From the IMG/VR virus record IMGVR_UViG_3300030098_005045, positions 1 through 20,911 of that record: a DNA stretch of 20,911 nt, one strand, 5' to 3'. This DNA comes from a virus. Shown here piece by piece: positions 1-5,864 of this stretch. The first letter of the stretch is position 1. The number at the start of each line of letters is the position of its first letter. The translations under genes and the position numbers were made by a program. The notes below the pieces were generated by a model. That model did no database searches. It was not told the DNA's origin and worked only from the letters and a program-made list of their open reading frames with translations.

Positions 1-51
1 TTTTCTAATTAATTTTATTTCATGATTTCTTATACCCCACCCTATTAACAT
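1..51 (-). CDS. Start of an unidentified gene, cut by the window edge
   Basis: An ATG at 51-49 opens a frame that stays open for 17 codons to base 1, beginning MLIGWGIRNHEIK. It overlaps the stop codon of the HNH gene (45-47), the same kind of tight start/stop overlap used by most neighbouring genes. Seventeen codons are too few to identify a family. HNH endonucleases often sit next to terminase genes in siphovirus genomes, so a terminase subunit is a guess from context only. The frame could also close just outside the window. Confidence 0.35.
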   Translation of the reverse strand, partial: MLIGWGIRNHEIKLIRK

Positions 52-395
52 TTATTTTTTTTTTTATCGTGCCCTTCATACCCGCTTTTAATATTATGAC
101 ACCTGTGACACAAACTTTGTAAATTATTCTCCGCTAAAGCTAACTCAGGATTAGTTCTAACTCTTTTAATATGGTCTACCACTTTCGCTTCTATTATTTT
201 ATTAAATCTTTTACATACTTCACATAGAGGTTCTTTAGTAATATAATAATTTCTTAGTCTCTTCCATTTATTTGTATTATAAAAGGTTGTATGTTCTCTT
301 TTAGTAATAAACGATTTTCTTTTACCATTCTCCCCTATATTTTTAGGGTCTATAGCAATCCACGTTTTATTCTTTCCTTTAGGTTTTGTTGGCAT
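45..395 (-). CDS. HNH endonuclease
   Basis: A 116-residue protein with a complete small HNH nuclease domain. The N-terminal 35 residues are basic. A conserved helix (FYNTNKWKRLRNYY, about 39-51) is followed by a zinc-binding CxxC pair (C58, C61), the VDHI motif with the Asp74-His75 catalytic pair, an Asn-Asn at 90-91, and the second zinc pair within CHRCHNIKS (C96, C99), ending in the metal-binding H100-N101. This is the layout of phage HNH proteins that nick or cut DNA, some of which act with terminase during packaging. The start overlaps the stop of the upstream gene in a TAATG. Assignment to the family is secure. Whether it serves packaging, DNA degradation or homing is not shown here. Confidence 0.9.
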   Translation of the reverse strand: MPTKPKGKNKTWIAIDPKNIGENGKRKSFITKREHTTFYNTNKWKRLRNYYITKEPLCEVCKRFNKIIEAKVVDHIKRVRTNPELALAENNLQSLCHRCHNIKSGYEGHDKKKNKC

Positions 396-664
396 TATTT
401 ACATTTGTATTTATCTATTTCTTTTTTTATAACGGCACATCTCTCATATAGTTCTCTCTGTTCATAATGTTTTACCATAAGCTCCCATAGTTCTATATCT
501 ACTTTATCTATATCATCTGGGTTAATAATAAATGTCATAGCCCCTATAGTAATTAATTCGCTTAATTCCCAATCATCAAACAATAGTTTATAAGTATTAT
601 CCACAGCTTCTTCTAATATATCTTCTGTATGTCTTGGGTATCTTTTAAATTTATATTGTTCCAT
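395..664 (-). CDS. Hypothetical protein, 89 aa
   Basis: Not recognised. The protein is 89 residues, mixed charge with an acidic middle, and predicted mostly helical. It contains a tryptophan pair (DDWELSEL about 30-37 and ELWELMVKHY about 58-67) and ends in a Lys/Cys-rich tail. It has no signal peptide or membrane segment. Its stop codon overlaps the HNH start (TAATG at 393-397) and its own ATG overlaps the stop of the VRR-NUC gene, so the three are probably translated in a coupled way. Position between two nucleases suggests a role in DNA processing or packaging, but that is context only. The overlaps and ordinary codon use make it a likely real gene. Confidence 0.75.
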   Translation of the reverse strand: MEQYKFKRYPRHTEDILEEAVDNTYKLLFDDWELSELITIGAMTFIINPDDIDKVDIELWELMVKHYEQRELYERCAVIKKEIDKYKCK

Positions 665-1008
665 TATTTTAAGTATTCATCTATTATTTCTTTAGCTTCA
701 TCAAACCCTTTACAGCATACAGAAAAATATCCTCTGGCTAATGCTTTAGTTTGAAATTCTTTTTGTTCTTTAGTCATCCTACCTTTATCTGTTTTTAGTT
801 CTATAAATAAACCTTTATACATTCCTTTACTTTCAAATATTAATAAGTCTGCTACCCCTTTAAGATAACCTGTAGACTTTAAAGCCATTCGTTGGCTCCA
901 GCTAACTAATCTCACCCCACCCATTGTTGCGGTAAATAAAGTATTTGGATAAGCTAATTTAATATATTTAACTACTGATGTTTGTAAATGTTGTTCTCTT
1001 TTTGTCAT
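664..1008 (-). CDS. VRR-NUC domain nuclease
   Basis: A 114-residue stand-alone VRR-NUC protein of the PD-(D/E)XK nuclease superfamily. The opening REQHLQTSVVKYI helix carries the conserved Glu and Gln. The catalytic core follows: KGVADLLI with Asp54, then LFIELKTDKG with Glu70 and Lys72, and Gln82 in the following helix. The C-terminal strand-helix (GYFSVCCKGFDEAKEII) is also typical. Full length for the phage version of the family. VRR-NUC enzymes resolve branched DNA; eukaryotic FAN1 is the best-known member. A Holliday-junction or flap-cutting role in phage recombination or packaging is a fair inference. Start and stop both overlap neighbours by one base. Confidence 0.88.
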   Translation of the reverse strand: MTKREQHLQTSVVKYIKLAYPNTLFTATMGGVRLVSWSQRMALKSTGYLKGVADLLIFESKGMYKGLFIELKTDKGRMTKEQKEFQTKALARGYFSVCCKGFDEAKEIIDEYLK

Positions 1009-1427
1009 TATGCTATATCATTATATCGTTTAAATATATCTACGTTATTATATTTCTTTAACATATTATTAGTTAAACCATCTCTAACCTTTTTTTGTAT
1101 ATTCAATCTTTGAGTTAAAGAGTCTATACATTCTTTAATCTCTCCTAAGTTAGCTGCTACATAATAACCTTTATGACAACTACATAATCCTTCTATTAAA
1201 TTTTTTAATCTAATATATTGAATAACCTTTCTACATTTCACATTAGTTAATTTATAATCATACTTAACATCTTCGTGACTATTAACCTTATTACATATTG
1301 CTGCATTATTAATCGCATTATCTTTACCTATATATTTAGATAACCCTCTAACCATTAATGGTACTATTATTCTTTTTTCAAACGCGTTTAATTCTTGAGT
1401 AATACTTTCAAAACCTTTTAATCCCAT
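1008..1427 (-). CDS. Predicted winged-helix phage protein
   Basis: 139 residues. It is not a named family to me, but the pattern resembles small winged-helix DNA-binding proteins common in the replication regions of phages of Gram-positive bacteria and Bacteroidota. The segment about 62-93 (VKCRKVIQYIRLKNLI, a short linker, then GYYVAANLGEI) looks like a recognition helix followed by a beta-hairpin wing. It is followed by a helical tail with SLTQRLNIQKKVRDGL. No membrane segment is present. It lies between the SSB-like gene and the VRR-NUC nuclease, consistent with a DNA-binding or regulatory role, which is inferred. The stop overlaps the VRR-NUC start (TAATG). Confidence 0.6.
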   Translation of the reverse strand: MGLKGFESITQELNAFEKRIIVPLMVRGLSKYIGKDNAINNAAICNKVNSHEDVKYDYKLTNVKCRKVIQYIRLKNLIEGLCSCHKGYYVAANLGEIKECIDSLTQRLNIQKKVRDGLTNNMLKKYNNVDIFKRYNDIA

Positions 1428-1642
1428 TGTTCTATTATTTGTTTAATTTCTTTTTTAGTTTTTGTTGTCCATACTATCTTACCCCAATAAGCACTATTGT
1501 CTAAATATATATAACTCTTAATTCCATATTTAGATAATCTACGCTGTATCTTATTACAATCAGCATGGCCTCCTCTATAATATTCGTAATACTTAATATC
1601 TTTATTTTTCATATATACGTTATTTTTAAAAAGGAGTTTCAT
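1418..1642 (-). CDS. Hypothetical protein, 64-74 aa
   Basis: Not recognised. It is a short, basic, Tyr-rich protein. The segment YYRGGHADCNKIQRRLSKYG followed by KSYIY is loosely reminiscent of SPOR-like alpha/beta units, but that is too weak to name. Two starts are possible. ATG at 1642 overlaps the end of the SSB-like gene by 17 bases. Met11 at 1612 would leave a 13-base gap and drops a short unremarkable leader. The 3' end overlaps the next gene by 10 bases. The gene keeps the compact head-to-tail arrangement of its neighbours, so it is probably real. Confidence 0.65.
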   Translation of the reverse strand: MKLLFKNNVYMKNKDIKYYEYYRGGHADCNKIQRRLSKYGIKSYIYLDNSAYWGKIVWTTKTKKEIKQIIEQWD

Positions 1643-1973
1643 CTTTGTGTTGGTCCATATCTTGATAAGCCATTGTCATCTCTTTTATTTCTAAATTTAC
1701 AAAAGTACAATTAGCACTTACAATATTACATTTAATATCGTATAATATCTCCACTACATCTCCTATATCAAATTGTCTTATTAATTCCGTGTTATCATAA
1801 CTCCTATCGGGATTATTTAAATTAATACTTTTAGTTGCTTGATATTGACGGATGTTATTAAACTTTCTGTCTAATATCTCAGCAGTTATTTTCTGTAAAG
1901 AAAACGTATCTGATTTTTTTTCTATCGGCCCAATTTCAGTAATTTTAACAGTATCTTTTTTCCAGTAGTCCAT
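1626..1973 (-). CDS. SSB-like OB-fold protein (DUF3127-like)
   Basis: 115 residues that read as a single OB-fold. The pattern VKITEIGPIEKKSDTFSLQK, then an EIL strand, a central Asn-rich turn, the LIRQFDIGDVVEILYDI strand pair and CTFVNLEIKEM matches the Bacteroidota DUF3127 proteins, which are predicted single-strand binding proteins. The C-terminus, acidic and ending DETPF, copies the bacterial SSB tail (typically ending DDIPF), which recruits polymerase accessory factors, RecO, helicases and exonucleases. It therefore probably coats single-stranded phage DNA and docks host SSB partners. The fold assignment is by pattern, not by search. It lies just downstream of the replication protein gene at 1984-2535. 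Confidence 0.7.
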   Translation of the reverse strand: MDYWKKDTVKITEIGPIEKKSDTFSLQKITAEILDRKFNNIRQYQATKSINLNNPDRSYDNTELIRQFDIGDVVEILYDIKCNIVSANCTFVNLEIKEMTMAYQDMDQHKDETPF

Positions 1974-1983
1974 ATTTATTTAT

Positions 1984-2535
1984 TTATTGATTATTAATTG
2001 TTTGATTAGTATCTAAAATTCTATCTCCTATATCACTTAACATATCTATATGCTTATTTAATATCTTTACATCTTTAATACTAATATCTTTTTTTTTGTC
2101 TTTATCTTTATTTTTATCTGTATATACTTCTTTATCTTTATCTTTAAGGGTATCATAACCCTTTATTAACCCTTTATATTCTTTAGTTAAATTGTGTTTT
2201 TCTAATAGTTTAATAACGGATAAGTGAGGTCTGCAAGATGGATTTAATTGACCATATTGAAATTCAATAAACTTAGGAAATAACCATTTTTTACCATCTT
2301 CTAATATTGTAATTTTGTTTTTAAACTTATTTAATATTTCTTCTTGGTTTAACATTAAGTTTCCAGTGCTATCAATCATAAATTGGGCTAACTCAAAATC
2401 TACTTCCCAGACCCCACAATTATTACATCTATCTAAAACATATTGCCAAAATAATTTTTCAACTGGTTTTAATCTTCTAAACCATGTATCTTCCCATTTT
2501 GCTGTTTCCGTGAATCTTTTTTTACTTCCTGCCAT
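1984..2535 (-). CDS. Phage replication protein, DnaD/helicase-loader-like
   Basis: 183 residues. The N-terminal 110 residues (RFTETAKWEDTWFRRL, then LFWQYVLDRCNNCGVWEVD, then FPKFIEFQYGQLN) match the winged-helix region of replication proteins common in phages of Bacteroidota, which are thought to act as origin-binding or helicase-loading proteins. After residue 130 the sequence becomes a low-complexity Lys/Asp linker (DKDKEVYTDKNKDKDKKK) leading to a short C-terminal helix. The DnaD-type C-terminal domain is not obvious, so this may be a short version. It sits between the DnaA-domain gene and the SSB-like gene. Exact biochemical role is inferred. Confidence 0.65.
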   Translation of the reverse strand: MAGSKKRFTETAKWEDTWFRRLKPVEKLFWQYVLDRCNNCGVWEVDFELAQFMIDSTGNLMLNQEEILNKFKNKITILEDGKKWLFPKFIEFQYGQLNPSCRPHLSVIKLLEKHNLTKEYKGLIKGYDTLKDKDKEVYTDKNKDKDKKKDISIKDVKILNKHIDMLSDIGDRILDTNQTINNQ

Positions 2536-2537
2536 AA

Positions 2538-2939
2538 TTATACTTTTTGTTTTTTGCTTAATAAATCTACTTTGTCATTTCTTATTTTTTTTAGCTTTTC
2601 TATTTGACTATCAATACTTTTAATATTTTTAACTAAATCAATCGCTACTGTATCTCGATTTAAAATACCTATAATAGTATTATATTCATTAGTTGCTTTT
2701 GGTTCATTATTATCTAAATAACCTTGTAACGTTTTATTATGATGTATTACAGAACTATGATTCATATTTAAAGCTTTGCCTATATCTAAAAATTTCATTC
2801 CTAAATCATTTCTTAAAATATAACACAATTGTCTTCTGGCTTCCATTATATGTCTTTTACGACTTTTGCCTAAAATATCTCCAGTTGATAAATCATAATA
2901 GTTACTAATAATATCTTTTATTATTTTTAATTCTTCCAT
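2538..2939 (-). CDS. Stand-alone DnaA domain IV (DnaA-box-binding) protein
   Basis: 133 residues. Residues about 5-75 correspond to the C-terminal DNA-binding domain of the chromosomal initiator DnaA. The helix DIISNYYDLSTGDILGKSRK is followed by MEARRQLCYILRNDLGMKF, and then by the DnaA signature helix in the form MNHSSVIHHNKTL, equivalent to the usual DHSTVxHAxxxI. The AAA+ ATPase domain and the N-terminal DnaB-interaction domain are absent. The rest (about 95-133) is a Lys-rich helical coil. The protein should recognise DnaA boxes but cannot hydrolyse ATP or oligomerise like DnaA. It could mark a phage origin, compete with host DnaA, or act as a repressor. The neighbouring helicase-loader-like gene supports replication. 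Confidence 0.85.
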   Translation of the reverse strand: MEELKIIKDIISNYYDLSTGDILGKSRKRHIMEARRQLCYILRNDLGMKFLDIGKALNMNHSSVIHHNKTLQGYLDNNEPKATNEYNTIIGILNRDTVAIDLVKNIKSIDSQIEKLKKIRNDKVDLLSKKQKV

Positions 2940-2941
2940 TT

Positions 2942-3400
2942 TTAATATCCTTTTTTTTGTCGATTAATATTTTCGTTTACTTTACTAAAATAATAATTAT
3001 AAATTGTATGAGCTTCTAACCCCATTGATAAAGCATAATTAATTAAAAAATGGAAACAATCAATCCATTCAAAAATTAATTCTTTTCTTTCATCTTCAGA
3101 TAAATCTTTTAAATACATAAATTTGTATTTATTATGTTTAGCTTTCCATGTTTTCCATACCGCATTATTATCATTACCACCTAATGCATCTGTCATTTCA
3201 TGGATTTCATCAATTAGTGCATGAGTATTAGTGTGCCAATAATCCATAATTTCACTTATTGTTAAATCTTTAAAATTTATTTTGTATGTTTCTTCTTGTA
3301 ATTTTTTTTGGGTATTTATAATATCCGCTAAAGGATTTATAGACTCCGTATATTTATCTAATATTTCTAAATTTTTACATTCATTATCTTTATTTGCCAT
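2942..3400 (-). CDS. All-alpha NTP pyrophosphatase, dUTPase-like
   Basis: 152 residues of the all-alpha NTP pyrophosphatase superfamily. The metal-binding helices are visible: LIDEIHEMTDAL (Glu65, Glu68, Asp71) and ELIFEWIDCFHFLIN (Glu111, Asp114). The C-terminal YNYYFSKVNENINRQKKGY is the substrate-binding tail characteristic of dimeric dUTPases. The expected reaction is dUTP to dUMP plus pyrophosphate. The same superfamily contains the T4 enzyme gp56, which also cleaves dCTP. The gene is two places from the ThyA-family gene, so it probably supplies dUMP or dCMP to it. Which nucleotide is preferred cannot be read from sequence alone; see the finding on the ThyA-family gene. Confidence 0.8.
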   Translation of the reverse strand: MANKDNECKNLEILDKYTESINPLADIINTQKKLQEETYKINFKDLTISEIMDYWHTNTHALIDEIHEMTDALGGNDNNAVWKTWKAKHNKYKFMYLKDLSEDERKELIFEWIDCFHFLINYALSMGLEAHTIYNYYFSKVNENINRQKKGY

Positions 3401-3404
3401 AGTA

Positions 3405-3671
3405 TTATTTATTTAAAACCTCCATAGAAGCAATATAAGCTATCAAATCTAAAAAACTATCGTAATGATGGCCTTTTCTTAGTCTGGCTATTTTTAAGCC
3501 AATTAAGCAAGCGTTTACGTCTTTAGGGGTTATTTGTTTATTTGTTAATATTGACGCAACTTTTGCTGCATCTTTAAAATTGGTTTCAAAGCTTCCGTAT
3601 TTAGACTTAGATTTATTAACTCCATTAATAATATCAGAAGCTTCTTGCATTAATTTGTTTTTTATTTTCAT
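3405..3671 (-). CDS. DUF6378-like protein
   Basis: 88 residues with the pattern of the DUF6378 family: MQEASDIINGVNKSKSKYGSF near the start, a central NACLIGLKIARLRKGHHYD segment, then a closing helix LDLIAYIASMEVLN. Such proteins are common in phage nucleotide-metabolism clusters and have no established activity that I know of. The compact helical shape and the conserved Asp/Lys/Arg residues would suit a nucleotide-related role, perhaps as a diverged MazG-like fold, but this is inference. The gene overlaps the end of the ThyA-family gene by four bases and is followed by the dUTPase-like gene, forming a nucleotide-metabolism block. Confidence 0.65.
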   Translation of the reverse strand: MKIKNKLMQEASDIINGVNKSKSKYGSFETNFKDAAKVASILTNKQITPKDVNACLIGLKIARLRKGHHYDSFLDLIAYIASMEVLNK

Positions 3672-4537
3672 ATTGCTACTTTAAATTTTATATTTTTTCC
3701 GTGTGTATAATTTTTAATTTTAAAATCTTCAAATTTATAATCTAATATTTCTTTTTTCTCCCAATCTTTAATAACCAAAGTTGGACAAAGACTGACAGGA
3801 CTTCTTAAATATTCTTGCATTCCATCAATATGGTCTGCGTAAATATGATAATTACCTAAACTAAAAGTTAAATTACCCGCGGTATAACCACAAGATATAG
3901 CGAAAATATGTAACATTAAAGCATATAAAGCAAAGTCATAAGGGAAGCCAATCATCATGTCAGCACTTCTTTGCATTACTAATAAATCTAATTTAACTCC
4001 AGTATAAGTATTTCTAATATGAAATTGAAAAGTATGATGGCAAGGAGGTAAAGCCATTTTTTTAATATGAAGAGGGTTCCACATTGTTAATAGTAATCTT
4101 CTATTTGATTCACCTTTTTTTAATTCTTTTATTAAAGGTAAAAGTTGGTCATGAGTATTATTAAACTTTCTTAATTGGTAACCATAAATTGGACCTAACG
4201 AACCATTATCGTCTTTTGCCCAGTTATCCCAAATTTTAACTTTATTTTGATTTAAGTATTTTATATTATTACCACCTTTTAATATCCATAATAATTCTGC
4301 TATAAAGTTTTTTGGATATAATTTTCGGGCAGTTAATAAAGGAAATAAAGTTTGATATTCTTTAGTAGCTTGGTTTGAATAAAAACCTTGACCTATGTCT
4401 TCAATCTTAAAATGTCCTCCGAATTTTTCAATTACTTTATGACCTCTGACTTCAGCCATTTGCCCTTCTTCTAATATAGAAGTTAACATCTCTTTATACT
4501 TATATTCCCAAAAATTTAATTTAAAATTTAGTTTCAT
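3668..4537 (-). CDS. ThyA-family enzyme with Asp at the base-recognition site (possible dCMP methylase or hydroxymethylase)
   Basis: 289 residues from Met at 4537, complete for the thymidylate synthase family. Visible: FPLLTARK, the ELLWILKG helix, VKIWDNWA with Trp103, GPIYGYQLRKF, the phosphate-binding Arg146-Arg147, the ALPPCHHTFQF active site with nucleophile Cys166, QRSAD at 189-193, HIY with His231 and Tyr233, and the C-terminal VAI. The usual GLPFNIASYA is GFPYDFALYA, so the Asn that reads uracil (E. coli Asn177) is Asp201. Asp here is the hallmark of dCMP-acting relatives such as T4 dCMP hydroxymethylase. The frame extends to an ATG at 4666, but those 43 extra residues overlap the ERF gene and a micro-gene and lack family similarity. 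The 4537 start overlaps the micro-gene stop (ATGA). The usual RTGTGT loop is diverged. Confidence 0.85.
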   Translation of the reverse strand: MKLNFKLNFWEYKYKEMLTSILEEGQMAEVRGHKVIEKFGGHFKIEDIGQGFYSNQATKEYQTLFPLLTARKLYPKNFIAELLWILKGGNNIKYLNQNKVKIWDNWAKDDNGSLGPIYGYQLRKFNNTHDQLLPLIKELKKGESNRRLLLTMWNPLHIKKMALPPCHHTFQFHIRNTYTGVKLDLLVMQRSADMMIGFPYDFALYALMLHIFAISCGYTAGNLTFSLGNYHIYADHIDGMQEYLRSPVSLCPTLVIKDWEKKEILDYKFEDFKIKNYTHGKNIKFKVAI

Positions 4538-4623
4538 AAATTTGTTGTTAAAATAATTATTAAGCTCATAAAAATTATATAAGCTATCCAAATTGGATAA
4601 GTTTGTTTTATAAATCTTTTCAT
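4534..4623 (-). CDS. Micro-gene: 29-residue membrane peptide
   Basis: A short frame reading MKRFIKQTYPIWIAYIIF and then MSLIIILTTNL. Its ATG overlaps the TGA of the ERF gene (bases 4620-4623), and its TGA overlaps the ATG chosen for the ThyA-family gene (4534-4537). It thus fits without a gap between its neighbours, using the ATGA junction seen elsewhere in this operon. A basic N-terminus is followed by one hydrophobic segment (about 10-26), predicting a single-pass inner-membrane peptide with the N-terminus inside. No function can be assigned. It competes with the longer ThyA-family start at 4666, which would read through it in another frame. Confidence 0.6.
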   Translation of the reverse strand: MKRFIKQTYPIWIAYIIFMSLIIILTTNL

Positions 4624-5048
4624 TGTTTATTATGTTTATTAATTTGGTCTGCATCAAGAGTATCATCGATTAAAAATAAATTACCTAATGCATATTTTTT
4701 ACCATAAGAAGAAGCAGCCCCATATTTTTGGGGCATTTGCATACCTTTCTGGTCTAATCCTATACCAACTATTGCTTTTGCTGAAATTTGATTAACTCCA
4801 TCTGAAATTGTAGCTGTTGATTCTATAACAGGGTTTGCAGCTTCATAAGAACATAATCGTTCATTAATAATAACTGAAACTTTTAAATTATTTAAATAAG
4901 GTTTTAAAGCTTCTAATATATCTTCAGCAGACCTAAAATAATATCTACCAAAAGAGTTATATCTGCTTTTTTTAGATTTAAACTTTACTTGTATTTCAGT
5001 TAACTTTTCGTTTAATGTTTGTTTTTGAAACTTCTTTAATTCATCCAT
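4620..5048 (-). CDS. erf: ERF-family single-strand annealing recombinase
   Basis: 142 residues with the core of the ERF superfamily. The RYNSFGRYYFRSAEDILEAL segment at about 29-48 is the family's first conserved block. It is followed by beta strands (VSVIINERL, ESTATISDG) and the second block QKYGAASSYGKKYALGNLF at 107-125, then an acidic IDDTLDAD. ERF proteins, like phage P22 Erf, anneal complementary single strands and support phage recombination and genome circularisation. Only the annealing domain is present; there is no long C-terminal extension. With the VRR-NUC nuclease and SSB-like protein it makes a plausible recombination set. The stop forms an ATGA with the following micro-gene. 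Confidence 0.88.
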   Translation of the reverse strand: MDELKKFQKQTLNEKLTEIQVKFKSKKSRYNSFGRYYFRSAEDILEALKPYLNNLKVSVIINERLCSYEAANPVIESTATISDGVNQISAKAIVGIGLDQKGMQMPQKYGAASSYGKKYALGNLFLIDDTLDADQINKHNKQ

Positions 5049-5050
5049 AT

Positions 5051-5218
5051 TTATTTTTTATTTATTATTTCTTGTTTTAATTTTGTTATCATATTAAGAC
5101 AACATTTTTTATATTTTAAATTACTACCACAAGGACATTTTTCATTCCTACCTACTTTTTTATGTTCTCTAACAATTGGTTTTTTTTTAAAGAGTTGACT
5201 TATTTTCTTTTTATCCAT
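5051..5218 (-). CDS. SEC-C zinc-motif micro-protein
   Basis: 55 residues. After a basic N-terminus ([11 protein letters not shown]) comes a complete SEC-C motif, [18 protein letters not shown], with the zinc ligands CxC and CC at the standard spacing, then a short helical tail. SEC-C modules are named from the C-terminus of SecA, where they bind zinc and contact SecB and ribosomes. They also occur as short stand-alone or fused modules. Here the module is essentially the whole protein. It lies two bases upstream of the ERF start and overlaps the previous gene by 19 bases. The motif makes this a confident gene. Its partner is unknown. Confidence 0.8.
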   Translation of the reverse strand: MDKKKISQLFKKKPIVREHKKVGRNEKCPCGSNLKYKKCCLNMITKLKQEIINKK

Positions 5219-5364
5219 TTATTTATTGTCGTCGTTATTTGTTGTCCATCTCTATTTAATAATATTATATCAAATGCTAACCATAAAAATATTATAGGAA
5301 TAAATACAGTTAATAATATAAACATGAATATTCTAAATAGAGCTTCTTTAATTACTTCAATCAT
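5200..5364 (-). CDS. Small membrane protein, 54 aa
   Basis: A frame beginning [15 protein letters not shown], with one long hydrophobic segment at about 12-37 ([15 protein letters not shown]) followed by a polar tail ending NKWIKRK. One membrane helix, or a tight hairpin, is predicted. The ATG overlaps the TGA of the upstream coiled-coil gene (5361-5364). The 3' end overlaps the SEC-C gene by 19 bases. The compositional switch and the ATGA junction support a real gene. No family recognised. Confidence 0.6.
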   Translation of the reverse strand: MIEVIKEALFRIFMFILLTVFIPIIFLWLAFDIILLNRDGQQITTTINKWIKRK

Positions 5365-5579
5365 TTTTTTAATTTATTGTTTAATACATTTCTTTGCTGT
5401 TCTGCTTTTAATAATTTTTCATAATTATAAGCAATAGAGGTATTTTTTATTTCCATTATATCATCATGTAATAAACGAATAATAGTTTTACGCAATTTAT
5501 TAATTTTTTTATTTAGAAGATTAATTTTATTTAAGTGTTCTAAATTTGTATTTCTGTTAATTTTCTTTTTACTCATCAT
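5361..5579 (-). CDS. Small basic coiled-coil protein, 72 aa
   Basis: A Lys/Asn/Leu-rich protein that should be almost entirely helical. The leucine/isoleucine spacing from about 13 to 40 (LEHLNKINLLNKKINKLRK) suggests a coiled coil. It has no signal peptide, membrane segment or recognised domain. Two adjacent Met codons are available as starts. It ends in an ATGA overlap with the small membrane protein gene and begins one base after the stop of the 38-residue gene. The role is unknown; such proteins in early phage operons often bind host proteins, but nothing here shows that. Confidence 0.65.
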   Translation of the reverse strand: MMSKKKINRNTNLEHLNKINLLNKKINKLRKTIIRLLHDDIMEIKNTSIAYNYEKLLKAEQQRNVLNNKLKK

Positions 5580-5580
5580 A

Positions 5581-5697
5581 TTATTTAATTAATGTTACTA
5601 ATAATAAAGTAATTATAACTCCTAAGCAGAAAAATACTGTATTCCAAATCATCATACCTTGAAGCGAAATTGTTGTTGTTGTTTCTAAGTCCATCAT
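5581..5697 (-). CDS. Micro-gene: 38-residue membrane peptide
   Basis: Reads MMDLETTTTISLQGMMIW, then NTVFFCLGVIITLLLVTLIK. A short polar, Thr-rich N-terminus precedes a single membrane helix of about 20 residues ending at the C-terminus. The start overlaps the stop of the upstream 56-residue gene as ATGA (5694-5697), and the stop lies one base from the next gene. An N-out single-pass topology is plausible because the positive charge is at the C-terminal end. No family recognised. Confidence 0.6.
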   Translation of the reverse strand: MMDLETTTTISLQGMMIWNTVFFCLGVIITLLLVTLIK

Positions 5698-5864
5698 TTG
5701 TGTCTTTGTTTTATTTGATTAAACATTGTTTTAAAGTCTTCATAAGCACTATCATACCCGTCATCATATCCTTTTCTCCAACCTATGCTAAAAAATACAT
5801 AAGAAAATATTGCTATTACAATAACTATCGCAAATAAATAATATGTAAATTCTAAATTATTCAT
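5694..5864 (-). CDS. Small membrane protein, 56 aa
   Basis: One membrane helix near the N-terminus (about 8-27, YYLFAIVIVIAIFSYVFFSI) is followed by a cytoplasmic-type tail starting GWRKGYDDGYDSAYEDF and ending IKQRHK. The positive-inside rule places the tail in the cytoplasm. The gene starts immediately before the stop of the upstream 80-residue gene and its TGA overlaps the ATG of the 38-residue peptide gene. Its GYDDGYDSAYED motif resembles short Gly/Tyr/Asp-rich tails of many phage single-pass proteins but does not name a family. Confidence 0.6.
   Translation of the reverse strand: MNNLEFTYYLFAIVIVIAIFSYVFFSIGWRKGYDDGYDSAYEDFKTMFNQIKQRHK

Noticed and set aside
597-605. Perfect DnaA box TTATCCACA as evidence of an origin
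   Set aside because: A single copy inside a coding gene; roughly what chance could give in a window this size, so not annotated as an origin.
2315-2623. Plus-strand frame of 102 residues and other plus-strand frames
   Set aside because: All lie opposite well-supported minus-strand genes and have low-complexity or hydrophobic composition from reading the antisense strand.
4538-4666. 43-residue N-terminal extension of the ThyA-family gene
   Set aside because: No family similarity, overlaps the ERF gene by 47 bases and a well-placed micro-gene; the internal ATG at 4537 fits both homology and an ATGA junction.
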